Source of the DNA: Dyella_B jejuensis
Lineage (GTDB): Bacteria; Pseudomonadota; Gammaproteobacteria; Xanthomonadales; Rhodanobacteraceae
Assembly: GCF_044904675.1 (NCBI RefSeq)
Contig: NZ_JADIKJ010000024.1
Location: 4,522-68,521, forward strand
DNA: 64,000 nt
Reading direction: 5' to 3'
This document shows positions 27,361 to 35,620 of the stretch, in pieces (the first letter of the stretch is position 1; every line of letters begins with the position of its first letter). The notes beneath the pieces are model-generated. The model made no database searches and was not told the origin of the DNA. It saw nothing but the letters and a program-made list of their open reading frames with translations. Position numbers and translations under genes: made by a program.

Positions 27361-28139
27361 GCGATGCATTGCGTTGGTGTGTGCTGATTCCCTGTCTCAA
27401 TGAAGAGAAAGCGATCGGCCCGGTCGTGAAATCGGCACTGCGGCTGGGCGCGCCGGTAATCGTCATTGACGATGGCTCCAGCGATCGCACCGTGGAAATC
27501 GTCAGCGCGCTTCCGGTTACCTTGCTGCGTCACACCCGGCGACAAGGTAAGGGCGAGGCGTTGCGCACAGGCTTTCGCGAGGCCTTGCGACAGGGATTCG
27601 GTGCCGTAGTCACCATGGACGGCGACGGCCAACACCTGGCCGAGGATATTCCGCGCCTGGTCGATGTCGGCAAGCGCTTCCCCGACCACATCGTTATCGG
27701 CGCACGCCTGCTGCACCGTGAGCAACAGCCGAAAGGGCGACGGCGCGCCAACGCATTGGCCGACTGGGGGATTTCCTGGGCATGCGCACAACCGATTGCC
27801 GACACCCAGAGCGGGCAGCGCTGGTATCCGCGCAGCGCGCTCGACCTGGTGGAACTGGATGCTCAGAACTTTGTGTTCGAAGCGGCGGTATTGATCGCCG
27901 CCTCACGCGAAAAAGGCCTGGGCATCGTTTCGGTACCGATCGCCTCCCGCTATGAAGGCTCGTTCCGGCTGAGCCATTTCAGCCCAATTCGGGATGTCTT
28001 GCGTATCTCTATGTATACGGCCGGACGCATCTTCCATTACGGCCGGGTCCGAGCCAGTTACAGCCGTTCGCGGGCGCAGCCGCTGGTCGTGGATGATCTA
28101 GTCCCGTCAAGCGGCATAGCGCATCAGCTATCGGCGTAA
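27357..28139 (+). CDS. Family 2 glycosyltransferase
   Basis: 260 residues. The GT-A nucleotide-binding segment is IPCLNEEKAIGPVVKSAL and DDGSSDRTVEIV; MDGDGQH holds the DxD metal site. No membrane segments. The GTG at 27357 overlaps the upstream stop and has GGAGG upstream. In pigment loci similar enzymes may modify the polyene or its lipid carrier. Its last 16 bases overlap the 3' end of the convergent dehydratase gene. Confidence 0.8.
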   Translation: MSDALRWCVLIPCLNEEKAIGPVVKSALRLGAPVIVIDDGSSDRTVEIVSALPVTLLRHTRRQGKGEALRTGFREALRQGFGAVVTMDGDGQHLAEDIPRLVDVGKRFPDHIVIGARLLHREQQPKGRRRANALADWGISWACAQPIADTQSGQRWYPRSALDLVELDAQNFVFEAAVLIAASREKGLGIVSVPIASRYEGSFRLSHFSPIRDVLRISMYTAGRIFHYGRVRASYSRSRAQPLVVDDLVPSSGIAHQLSA

Positions 28140-28567
28140 ATCACTACGACACGGCCGGATGCGAGTGGCCGCTGACGCTGTTCGATCTTGAATGTGTACT
28201 GTGCGCCACGCTCGTCGGCCATGAGGCGCGTTGCCTGGATGTCCAGACGTCCAAGCGAAAGGTCGACATATTCCACGGCAAGCTCCACCTCGCGCAGGCT
28301 CGCCAGGCGGCCCGCGCGTATGCTGGCTTCGTCACCTTGCGCGGCCGCAAGCAACGCGCCATGGACAGCAACAGCCTGCGCACCGTATTCGGCCAGATGT
28401 ATGGCATGCAACCCGACCGTGCTTCGCAAAGGATGCCCATGCAGTGCATGCCGTTCACCGATGGCGTGAATCGATCCGGCATCCCAGTCCAGCACGGCAT
28501 CCAGCAATGCCATGTCCCGGGCATGCGGAATCCGATCTGCCCATGCAGTTGCCGTCAACGCGCTCAC
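28124..28567 (-). CDS. ApeP-like 3-hydroxyacyl-ACP dehydratase
   Basis: 147 residues, hotdog fold. RIPHARDMALLDAVLDWD, HPLRSTVGLHAIHLAEYGAQAVAVHGALL is the pattern of ApeP-type dehydratases of aryl-polyene synthesis. It would dehydrate the 3-hydroxyacyl-ACP to the enoyl form. Its ATG overlaps the stop of the upstream acyltransferase. Last gene of the minus-strand block. Confidence 0.72.
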   Translation of the reverse strand: MSALTATAWADRIPHARDMALLDAVLDWDAGSIHAIGERHALHGHPLRSTVGLHAIHLAEYGAQAVAVHGALLAAAQGDEASIRAGRLASLREVELAVEYVDLSLGRLDIQATRLMADERGAQYTFKIEQRQRPLASGRVVVIYADS

Positions 28568-29514
28568 GTTTCCTGCACGGCGCGGCTACGGGCCAAAGTC
28601 ACCGCCCTGGCACTGCTGTCTTGTTGCCAGAAGTCGTAGAAGTTGAACCAGTTATAGGGCTCAAGGCGAGCATAGTGCTCCAGGCGCTGCGCGTACCGGA
28701 TCAGGATATCGTCGAGCGCCTGATTGCGGGCATCACGTGGAATCTCCACACGCTCCATGAAAGGCTCGAAGCTGAGCGTGTAGCGCCGACCGCCACGGTA
28801 TAGACCAAAACAAAGCATCACCGGCACTTGCAACGTATTGGCCAGCAGCCAGGGCCCTACTGGAAATGGCGCGGGTTGGCCCAAGAAATCGACATGGCGC
28901 AGCATCTCGTGCGAGCGTCCGCGATCAGCCAGCAAGGCCACCATGCCGCCAGTGCGGCATGTCTCCGCCACCGCCAGGGTAATCGCTGCGCCACCCTGTG
29001 AAACGTCGATCACCGCCTTGCCCACTTCAGGCGCCAGGGACTCCAGCAGCTCGGTAATCGCCGGCGTCTTCTGTTTATCGAGCAGCACGCGCAATGGCAC
29101 TTCCGGGCAACGGGCGCTAAGTGTTCGCAACACTTCGAAGCTACCCTGGTGCGAACCGACCAGCAGCACGCCGCGTCCTTGCGCGACATGCTGCTCAAGC
29201 AGCTCGACCCCGGTCACTTCGATGTCAAAGCCGCGTTCGCCATGTGCAAGCAAGTAGACGCGATCGACCATGGTGACCGCGAAACAATGCAGATGCCTGA
29301 TCACTTGCCATGCGCTTGCGGGACGGCCGAACAGGCGACTCAGATAAGCACGGGATGCACGGCGTTCGACGCCGCGCCGTAAAAAATAATAAAGGCTGAT
29401 CGGGTACATGCAGGCGCACATGAAACCTCGCCCACAACGCAGGGTTGCGCCAATCAATAGCCTTACCGAGAACCGGTCGCCGCCTTCGCGCTGATCCTGC
29501 CAGTGGGCGCTCAT
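28564..29514 (-). CDS. LpxL/HtrB-like acyltransferase of the pigment locus
   Basis: 316 residues. An N-terminal hydrophobic region precedes the HX4E motif (VGSHQGSFEVL), as in LpxL/LpxM lipid acyltransferases where Glu replaces Asp. LLADRGRSHEM is the next conserved part. Such proteins in aryl-polyene/xanthomonadin loci probably transfer the polyene chain to a lipid or sugar acceptor. It overlaps its neighbours on both sides by four bases. Confidence 0.82.
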   Translation of the reverse strand: MSAHWQDQREGGDRFSVRLLIGATLRCGRGFMCACMYPISLYYFLRRGVERRASRAYLSRLFGRPASAWQVIRHLHCFAVTMVDRVYLLAHGERGFDIEVTGVELLEQHVAQGRGVLLVGSHQGSFEVLRTLSARCPEVPLRVLLDKQKTPAITELLESLAPEVGKAVIDVSQGGAAITLAVAETCRTGGMVALLADRGRSHEMLRHVDFLGQPAPFPVGPWLLANTLQVPVMLCFGLYRGGRRYTLSFEPFMERVEIPRDARNQALDDILIRYAQRLEHYARLEPYNWFNFYDFWQQDSSARAVTLARSRAVQET

Positions 29515-29825
29515 GCTGCGCCCTCGACGATGCCCCGCGCCAGCACACGATCTTCACGTTGCACCTGGAAACGGATGCGCCCAGCTCTTTCCTCCAGTTC
29601 CAATGCGGCTTCTTCATCGGGATACAACGGTGCGAGGAACTTAGCCTCCACGACACGTGCCAGACGCTGCCGGCGCCAATCGCGCAGCGCACTTGCGACC
29701 TGTTCGAGCAATACGACCCCCGGAACCAGCGGATGCCCGGGGAAATGCCCCGGCAGGCAAGGATGGTGCATGGATATGCTGAAGGTGACGCGATAATGGA
29801 TGGCGCTTGGATTGGGTGAGTCCAC
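29511..29825 (-). CDS. ApeI/FabZ-like 3-hydroxyacyl-ACP dehydratase
   Basis: 104 residues, hotdog fold. HHPCLPGHFPGHPLVPGVVL is a FabZ/ApeI-type motif with the catalytic histidine in GHFPGHPLVPG. It would form the second dehydratase subunit for polyene formation. It lies 68 bases after the ACP gene, which includes a rather degenerate gap. Confidence 0.78.
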   Translation of the reverse strand: MDSPNPSAIHYRVTFSISMHHPCLPGHFPGHPLVPGVVLLEQVASALRDWRRQRLARVVEAKFLAPLYPDEEAALELEERAGRIRFQVQREDRVLARGIVEGAA

Positions 29826-29893
29826 GTCAAGACACCGCAGGGGATTCAGTACGGATGATGCCGTTCCGACCTGTCACAGGGCTTAACGCAAGA

Positions 29894-30163
29894 TCAGACG
29901 GTTCGCTCTCGTTCGATGTGTTCGCAGAGCGCGCGCAAGCTGCTGAAAATGCGTTGGTTATCTGGATGGTCCGAACGTAGCTGCATTCCGTAGCGCTTGG
30001 ACACCGCCAGGGCAATCTCCAGGGCGTCGATCGAATCCAGCCCAAGCTCGCCACCGAACAGCGGCGCCTGCGGATCAATCTGCGCCGGATCGACCGCTTC
30101 CAGGTTAAGCGCCTCCACGATCAGGACGGCCAGTTCGTATTCAGCGGCGGACTGCGTCGACAT
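29894..30163 (-). CDS. Acyl carrier protein of the pigment locus
   Basis: 89 residues. The phosphopantetheine serine is residue 44 in GGELGLDSIDALEIALAVS. The rest is the four-helix ACP pattern with an acidic tail (HIERERTV). It carries the growing polyene. The ATG at 30163 gives MSTQSAAEYE; an upstream open stretch is not similar to ACPs. It begins the minus-strand block of dehydratases and acyltransferase. In Xanthomonas a comparable ACP is called XanC. Confidence 0.87.
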   Translation of the reverse strand: MSTQSAAEYELAVLIVEALNLEAVDPAQIDPQAPLFGGELGLDSIDALEIALAVSKRYGMQLRSDHPDNQRIFSSLRALCEHIERERTV

Positions 30164-30486
30164 GCCTGCTTCGTAGCTCCGGATGCGTTGCCAGCCAGGG
30201 GCTGGGTCGGCCGGCCAGTGTAACATAGGGGCCTGCCAGGCCGGCTTCACAGGCCCCATCGCCATCTCAGCAAGGCCGGCAACACCATCTGGCCCGAGAC
30301 CAGGAGAAACGAAGACGTGTATGTCGATACGCCGTTGAAAAGTACGACCCGGCGATTAGCGGGCGCGGCCTGATGGTTGCCCACGCAACCTGGCTTTGCA
30401 GCTAGCTGCGGTACTGTGCCCGTATTCCCTTGGCGGCCGCTTCGCGGTAACGCGAGATAAGTTGAAAACGCAATCAGGCTTTGAAC
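30164..30486. other. Intergenic region between ACP and xanB2
   Basis: This 323-base gap separates divergent starts of the ACP and chorismatase genes and must hold promoters for both. I see no convincing palindrome, RNA gene or open reading frame in it. Confidence 0.4.
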
Positions 30487-31479
30487 ATGGTTCAGGCAAG
30501 CGAAACCCTTCAAGTCCAGCACGACCTTCCACGTACTCCGCGCATCACCTATCGCATGGCCGAGCCGAGTTCGCTCCGCACCGAATCAGGCATGCTTGCC
30601 GCGCTCGGGTTCGGTGCAGGTACCGCCGATTGCGACGATCCGCGCTGGCTGCGCGTTGCGCTGGAGTGCTTCGACGCCCCCGCGCCATTGGAAGTCTGGC
30701 AAGTCGATGCGGATGTCGTTTACGGGCGTGACGAAGAGGTGCGCTGGTCCGCTGGCGGTGGTTGGCTATTCGCCGCGCTCGAATTGGACGAGCGTGATTT
30801 CGGCGGCATCGAGCAAACGGCTCGCCATGCCTACACGCAGCTACGACGGTTCATGAGCAAGCGCGGCGGGTGCTGCGTACTGCGCATCTGGAACTACATA
30901 GCCGATATCAATCATGGCGCCGGCGACGCCGAGCGCTACAAGAAGTTCTGCGATGGCCGGGCCGCTGGCGTCGGCGATTTCTTTGCCAATGGCTTCCCCG
31001 CAGCCACGGCCATCGGGCATCACGGACCCGCCCATCTCCTGCAGATCTATTTGCTCGCCGGCATCGATGCAGGCTGCGCCGTGGAAAACCCGCGCCAGGT
31101 CAGCGCCTGGCGCTACCCGCGCCAATATGGGCGCACATCACCCGGCTTCGCCCGCGCGATGCTGATGCCCGCACGCGACGCACTGGCCATCTCCGGCACC
31201 GCTGCCGTGGTCGGCCATGCGTCCGCGCACGAAGGGGATCTTGAAGCGCAACTGCATGAAACCCTGGCCAATCTCGAAGCCCTGCTCGCTAACGCCGACA
31301 TGCCGGCCGGTTTCGATACGCATTCACCCTTGAAAGCTTACGTGCGCCGCACGATCGATGCATCTCGCGTGCGAGAGATCCTGCAGCAACGCTTGCCGGG
31401 TGTTCCCGTATTGCTTATGCACGGCGACGTGTGCCGCAGCGAACTGTTGGTGGAAATCGACGGCTGGCGTTTCGCCTAG
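30487..31479 (+). CDS. xanB2: XanB2-like chorismatase (3-/4-hydroxybenzoate synthase)
   Basis: 330 residues. Family FkbO/Hyg5/XanB2, which cleaves chorismate to 3- and 4-hydroxybenzoate. RIWNYIADINHGAGDAERYK and GDFFANGFPAATAIGHHGP match this family. 3-HBA primes the aryl polyene xanthomonadin and 4-HBA feeds ubiquinone. The stop codon TAG at 31477-31479 is part of a CTAG that borders an inserted element, so the end of the gene has been used as an insertion site without changing the protein. Start could also be TTG 30481. Confidence 0.88.
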   Translation: MVQASETLQVQHDLPRTPRITYRMAEPSSLRTESGMLAALGFGAGTADCDDPRWLRVALECFDAPAPLEVWQVDADVVYGRDEEVRWSAGGGWLFAALELDERDFGGIEQTARHAYTQLRRFMSKRGGCCVLRIWNYIADINHGAGDAERYKKFCDGRAAGVGDFFANGFPAATAIGHHGPAHLLQIYLLAGIDAGCAVENPRQVSAWRYPRQYGRTSPGFARAMLMPARDALAISGTAAVVGHASAHEGDLEAQLHETLANLEALLANADMPAGFDTHSPLKAYVRRTIDASRVREILQQRLPGVPVLLMHGDVCRSELLVEIDGWRFA

Positions 31480-31516
31480 GGATGCTCTGATCAATGCTAC
31501 GCAGGCGGCATGATGT

Positions 31517-31602
31517 CCAGAAGGCTTGCAGAGTGTGTTGTGCGGCGCCGGGAAGACTGGCCGTCTTGCCAAGCCGCGCGGCGCACTCTGCGAGCCTTCT
31601 GG
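31517..31602. repeat. Imperfect hairpin inside the MITE
   Basis: 19-bp arms CCAGAAGGCTTGCAGAGTG (31517-31535) and CACTCTGCGAGCCTTCTGG (31584-31602) match except one G:U-compatible position. A further small hairpin, AAGAC/GTCTT (31553-31567), sits near the tip. Confidence 0.75.
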
Positions 31603-31660
31603 TCATCACCCCATCGCTTTAAATTCAACATGTTGGGGCCAGCTCTGTCTGTCCGCATCC

Positions 31661-31790
31661 CTTCCTCGCTCCTCAAAGCCGAGTGCATCCATGCACTCTC
31701 CCCGCGTGCGGTCCGTCGTTTCGACAGACGGCCAGTCTGCCTTCCTCGCTCCTCAAAGCCGGGTACATCCATGTACCCTCCCCGCGTGCG
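31661..31790. repeat. Two 50-bp direct repeats with a palindromic core
   Basis: Units 31661-31710 and 31741-31790 share CTTCCTCGCTCCTCAAAGCC and CTCCCCGCGTGCG. Their palindromic cores differ by paired changes: GAGTGCAT-CC-ATGCACTC versus GGGTACAT-CC-ATGTACCC. Both keep a full 8-bp stem. The pair is enclosed by a 14-bp inverted repeat CCAGCTCTGTCTGT (31639-31652) and ACAGACAGAGCTGG (31812-31825). Confidence 0.8.
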
Positions 31791-31870
31791 CCGACAACCT
31801 ATGGTCTGCGAACAGACAGAGCTGGTGACGCCTACGTAGCATTGATCAGAGCATCCCTAGCGCCAGAGCG

Positions 31871-33238
31871 CTATTTCTTCTCTGGCCGCTTCCAACCCAC
31901 AAGCAAGGTTTGGCGGCCGCGCGCGACACTCAGCTCCCCGGCCGGCGCATCCTTGGTAATCACTGACCCGGCGCCGATGGTGGCGTGCGCGCCAACCGTC
32001 ACGGGAGCCACCAGCGCACTGTTGGAGCCAATGAAGGCGCCATCCTCGATCGTGGTGACGAATTTGTTGATGCCATCGTAGTTGCAGGTAATGGTACCCG
32101 CGCCAACGTTGACATCGCGGCCAATAATCGTGTCGCCGAGATAGCTCAGGTGATTGGCCTTGCTGCCTTGCCCTATCCGCGTTTTCTTGATTTCCACGAA
32201 GTTGCCGACGTGCACGCCTGCAGCCAGTTCGGTGCCGGGGCGCAGGCGTGCGAACGGGCCGATGATGCACGGACCATGTGTCGTCACACCTTCCAGGTCG
32301 CAATGGGCCTGCACGATGGTACCCGCCGCCAACTGCACATTTTTCAAGCGGCAATAGGGGCCGATGCGCACGCCCTCGCCAAGTCGCACATCGCCTTCCA
32401 GGATGACGTCGATATCGATCTCCACATCATGGTCGGTTTTTACCGTGCCCCGGACATCAAGCCGCCGCGGATCGGACAGCCGCACGCCTTCCAGTAGCAG
32501 CGCCTGCGCTGCACGCCGGCGATAGGCGTCTTCCAGTTCGGTCAGCTGCCATGGCGTGTTCGCACCCGCGGCTTCCATCGGATCGTCGCATTCGATGCAC
32601 AGCGCAGGAGTGCTTTCCGCGCAGGCCATCTTGAAGATATCGGTGAGGTAATACTCGCCCTGTGCGTTATCGCGGTCCAATCCGGCGATCCAGCGCTTGA
32701 GCGAGGCCGCTTCGGCGGCGACGATGCCGGTGTTGATCAGGTTGATGGCGCGTTGGGTTTCATCGGCATCCTTTTCCTCGACCACCGCGCGCACCGAACC
32801 GTTTCCATCGCGCAGCACGCGGCCATAGCCATGCGGCTGGGCAACGCGGGTAGCCAGCATGACCAGCGCATGTTCCGCTTGTACCAGGCGATCCAGCGTC
32901 TGCGCGCGAGTCAGCGGTACGTCGCCATAAAGCACCAATACGCGCGCCTCATCCGGAATATTGCGCAACGCCTGTCCTACTGCATGGCCCGTACCCAGCT
33001 GTTCAGCCTGCAGGACCCAGCGCAAATCCGGCTGTTCGTCGAACGCCGCCAGCACTTGATCGCCATGAAAGCCGTACACCACATGGATCGCCTCCGGCTG
33101 CAGCGCCCTTGCCGTGGCCACGACGTGCCCCAGCAGAGTTTGGCCGGCCAGGGGCATCAACACCTTGGCCTTTTTCGATTTCATGCGCTTGCCTTCGCCA
33201 GCGGCAAGAATGATCACGTGCAGGGGTAATTGACTCAT
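31871..33238 (-). CDS. glmU: Bifunctional GlmU: GlcNAc-1-P uridyltransferase / GlcN-1-P acetyltransferase
   Basis: 455 residues. It makes UDP-GlcNAc for peptidoglycan and lipid A. The pyrophosphorylase domain starts VIILAAGEGKRMKSKKAKVL and has YGDVPLTRAQTL. The C-terminal left-handed beta-helix acetyltransferase has RPGTELAAGVHVGNFVEIKK and NHLSYLGDTIIGRDVNVGAG. The start at 33238 (MSQLPLHVI) is preferred to 33283. It lies downstream of atpC, separated by a terminator, the usual atp-glmU linkage. Confidence 0.96.
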   Translation of the reverse strand: MSQLPLHVIILAAGEGKRMKSKKAKVLMPLAGQTLLGHVVATARALQPEAIHVVYGFHGDQVLAAFDEQPDLRWVLQAEQLGTGHAVGQALRNIPDEARVLVLYGDVPLTRAQTLDRLVQAEHALVMLATRVAQPHGYGRVLRDGNGSVRAVVEEKDADETQRAINLINTGIVAAEAASLKRWIAGLDRDNAQGEYYLTDIFKMACAESTPALCIECDDPMEAAGANTPWQLTELEDAYRRRAAQALLLEGVRLSDPRRLDVRGTVKTDHDVEIDIDVILEGDVRLGEGVRIGPYCRLKNVQLAAGTIVQAHCDLEGVTTHGPCIIGPFARLRPGTELAAGVHVGNFVEIKKTRIGQGSKANHLSYLGDTIIGRDVNVGAGTITCNYDGINKFVTTIEDGAFIGSNSALVAPVTVGAHATIGAGSVITKDAPAGELSVARGRQTLLVGWKRPEKK

Positions 33239-33411
33239 AACAAACCACGTTGCTCGGTGAAGGGACAAGGATAACCTGCTCACCCGGCTCCACTTTAGGG
33301 TAAAGATGCTTTCTTACGCGGGGCACGGCCCATCGGGCGGCAGATACTTGTGAGGCAGAGGCGATGAAAGCCACGTGCAGGATCGGCGCCGTCCCGGCGA
33401 CGACACAAAAA

Positions 33412-33434
33412 AACGCCGGCGCAAGGCCGGCGTT
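33412..33434 (-). terminator. Rho-independent terminator of the atp operon
   Basis: Perfect 9-bp stem AACGCCGGC/GCCGGCGTT with a 5-base loop, followed on the minus strand by a run of T (A-run at 33407-33413 on the plus strand). It lies 25 bases beyond the atpC stop. Confidence 0.9.
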
Positions 33435-33458
33435 CTCTATCGTTCAAGCCTTATACGA

Positions 33459-33881
33459 TCAATGCTTGAGGTTCTTGCGCAGGCGTTCCAGCGCCTGCAA
33501 CTGGGCCAAGGCCTGGGCGAGCTTGGCCTGCGCCTCGGATACCTCCACGGCATCGGTACGGTTGGCAAGGGCTTCCTCAGCCTCCTGCTTGGCGCGCCTG
33601 GCGGCAGCCTCGTCCAGATCTGCCGCGCGCGCGGCGGTGTCGGCGAGAATGGTAACCACCTGCGGCTGTACTTCAAGGATGCCGCCCGAGACGTAGAACT
33701 GCTGGCGCTCGCCACCTTCCAGTACCACGTCGATGTGGCCGGGCTTGAGGCGGGTAATCAATGGCGCATGGCGAGGCGTGATGCCCAGTTCGCCCAGCTC
33801 GCCGGTGGCAACTACCATCACCGCGTCGCCGTGAAAGATTTCGGCCTCGGCACTGACGATGTCGCAACGGATGGTGCTCAT
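33459..33881 (-). CDS. atpC: ATP synthase F1 epsilon subunit
   Basis: 140 residues. N-terminal beta-sandwich (IRCDIVSAEAEIFHGDA, ATGELGELGITPRHAPLI) and C-terminal helical hairpin rich in Ala/Glu. It belongs to the central stalk and inhibits ATPase activity. Start at 33881 matches the family. Last gene of the operon. Confidence 0.95.
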   Translation of the reverse strand: MSTIRCDIVSAEAEIFHGDAVMVVATGELGELGITPRHAPLITRLKPGHIDVVLEGGERQQFYVSGGILEVQPQVVTILADTAARAADLDEAAARRAKQEAEEALANRTDAVEVSEAQAKLAQALAQLQALERLRKNLKH

Positions 33882-34027
33882 AGTTTTCTCGCTTCGCTCG
33901 ACGGAAATGGAGAACAAGGAGCGGGAAATGGCAAAGCCTGATTCAAGGCGCTTTGACTGTCCCGCTCCCGGTGCTGCATTCCGCGGTCTGTTTAGGAAAT
34001 CACAAGGCTCGCACTAAGCGCGTGCGC

Positions 34028-35461
34028 TCAAGCCGCCTTCTTGGCGCCCATTTCCTCGGACTTCTTGATGGCTTCGTCGATGCCGCCAACCATGTAAAAC
34101 GCCTGCTCCGGGATATGGTCGGCGTCACCGTCCACGATCATCTTGAAGCCGCGGATGGTCTCCTTGAGCGGCACGTACTTGCCCGGCGCGCCGGTGAACA
34201 CTTCGGCCACGTGGAACGGCTGCGAGAAGAAGCGCTCGCACTTGCGTGCGCGATACACCACCTGCTTGTCTTCCTCGGACAACTCGTCCATGCCGAGGAT
34301 CGCGATGATGTCTTTCAGTTCCTTATAACGCTGCAGCATGCCCTGCACACGGCGGGCCACATCGTAATGCTCGGCGCCCACCACGTTCGGATCCAGCTGG
34401 CGGCTGGTGGAATCCAGCGGGTCCACGGCCGGGTAGATGCCCAGCGACGCGATGTTGCGCGACAGCGTCACGGTGGAATCCAAGTGCGCGAAGGTGGTCG
34501 CCGGCGATGGATCGGTCAGGTCATCCGCAGGCACGTAAACGGCCTGGATCGAGGTGATCGAACCGGTCTTGGTCGAGGTGATGCGCTCCTGCAGCACGCC
34601 CATCTCCTCGGCCAGCGTCGGCTGGTAACCCACCGCGGACGGCATGCGGCCGAGCAGAGCGGACACTTCGGTACCGGCCAGCGTGTAGCGATAGATATTG
34701 TCGACGAAGAACAATACGTCGCGGCCCTTGCCGTGCTCGTCCTTCTCGTCGCGGAAGTACTCGGCCATGGTCAGGCCGGTCAACGCTACGCGCAGGCGAT
34801 TGCCCGGCGGCTCGTTCATCTGGCCATACACCATCGCCACTTTCGATTCCGGCAAGTTGTCCAGCTTCACGACGCCAGCATCCTGCATTTCATGATAGAA
34901 GTCGTTGCCTTCGCGGGTACGTTCGCCCACGCCGGCAAACACCGACAGACCCGAGTGCTGGGTGGCGATGTTGTTGATCAGCTCGAGCATGTTCACGGTC
35001 TTGCCCACGCCGGCGCCGCCGAACAGGCCAACCTTGCCGCCCTTGGCGAACGGGCAGATCAGGTCGATCACCTTGATGCCGGTTTCCAGCAACTCGTTGG
35101 CTATTGCCTGATCGTCATAGGATGGCGCCTCGCGGTGGATGACCCAGCGATCTTCGGCATTGATCGGGCCGACCTCGTCGATCGGATTGCCGAGTACGTC
35201 CATGATGCGACCGAGCGTCGCCTTGCCGACCGGCACCTTGATGCCTTCGCCGGTGTTGCGCGCGACCAGACCGCGCTTCAGGCCATCGGTAGAGCCGAGG
35301 GCGATCGTGCGTACCACGCCGTCGCCGAGTACCTGCTGGACTTCCAGCGTGATCTCGGTGCCGTCGATCTTCAGCGCGTCATACACCTGCGGCACCTGAT
35401 CGCGTGCGAACTCGACGTCGATGACCGCGCCGATGATCTGTACAACTTTGCCCTGGCTCAT
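34028..35461 (-). CDS. atpD: ATP synthase F1 beta subunit
   Basis: 477 residues, catalytic subunit. Walker A GLFGGAGVGKTVNMLELI, ALTGLTMAEYFRDE and the signature PAVDPLDSTSR are intact. It forms the catalytic sites with alpha. The 150 bases to atpG show no other gene. Confidence 0.98.
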   Translation of the reverse strand: MSQGKVVQIIGAVIDVEFARDQVPQVYDALKIDGTEITLEVQQVLGDGVVRTIALGSTDGLKRGLVARNTGEGIKVPVGKATLGRIMDVLGNPIDEVGPINAEDRWVIHREAPSYDDQAIANELLETGIKVIDLICPFAKGGKVGLFGGAGVGKTVNMLELINNIATQHSGLSVFAGVGERTREGNDFYHEMQDAGVVKLDNLPESKVAMVYGQMNEPPGNRLRVALTGLTMAEYFRDEKDEHGKGRDVLFFVDNIYRYTLAGTEVSALLGRMPSAVGYQPTLAEEMGVLQERITSTKTGSITSIQAVYVPADDLTDPSPATTFAHLDSTVTLSRNIASLGIYPAVDPLDSTSRQLDPNVVGAEHYDVARRVQGMLQRYKELKDIIAILGMDELSEEDKQVVYRARKCERFFSQPFHVAEVFTGAPGKYVPLKETIRGFKMIVDGDADHIPEQAFYMVGGIDEAIKKSEEMGAKKAA

Positions 35462-35620
35462 GGATGTGCTCCGGATGGATCTTTAAGTATTTGTTTCGTC
35501 GTCAAAGCGCCGCCTGGCGTCGCTCTTCATTTGAAGGTGCTGCCATGGACGGCAACTTTCCTACTACTTCTGCGTCACGGATGGCCGGCTTCTGCGCTTC
35601 GCGGCCAACCGTGAGCGCCC

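Larger units (their letters stand above)
31480..31856. mobile_element. 377-bp MITE-like element with CTAG flanks and internal hairpins
   Basis: Terminal inverted repeats of 28 bp (left 31480-31507, right 31829-31856) match at 27 of 28 positions and start GGATGCTCTGATCAATGCTA. CTAG flanks both ends (31476-31479 and 31857-31860), the pattern of an IS5-type target duplication or of an outer part of the repeat. There is no transposase frame. Inside lie three nested inverted repeats and two 50-bp direct repeats at an 80-bp period. A second copy in opposite orientation begins at 63866. It is inserted between xanB2 and glmU, touching the xanB2 stop codon. Confidence 0.8.

Noticed and set aside
30166..30265. 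Upstream extension of the ACP gene to an ATG at 30265
   Set aside because: The extra 34 residues are unlike ACP N-termini; the start at 30163 gives a normal ACP.
31497..31772. 91-residue minus-strand open frame inside the MITE (starting MDVPGFEERGRQ)
   Set aside because: It lies wholly inside repeats and hairpins, crosses both 50-bp units and has no family resemblance; the open frame follows from the repeat sequence.
33953..35614. 553-codon plus-strand open frame opposite atpD
   Set aside because: His/Arg-rich shadow of atpD, which is intact on the minus strand.
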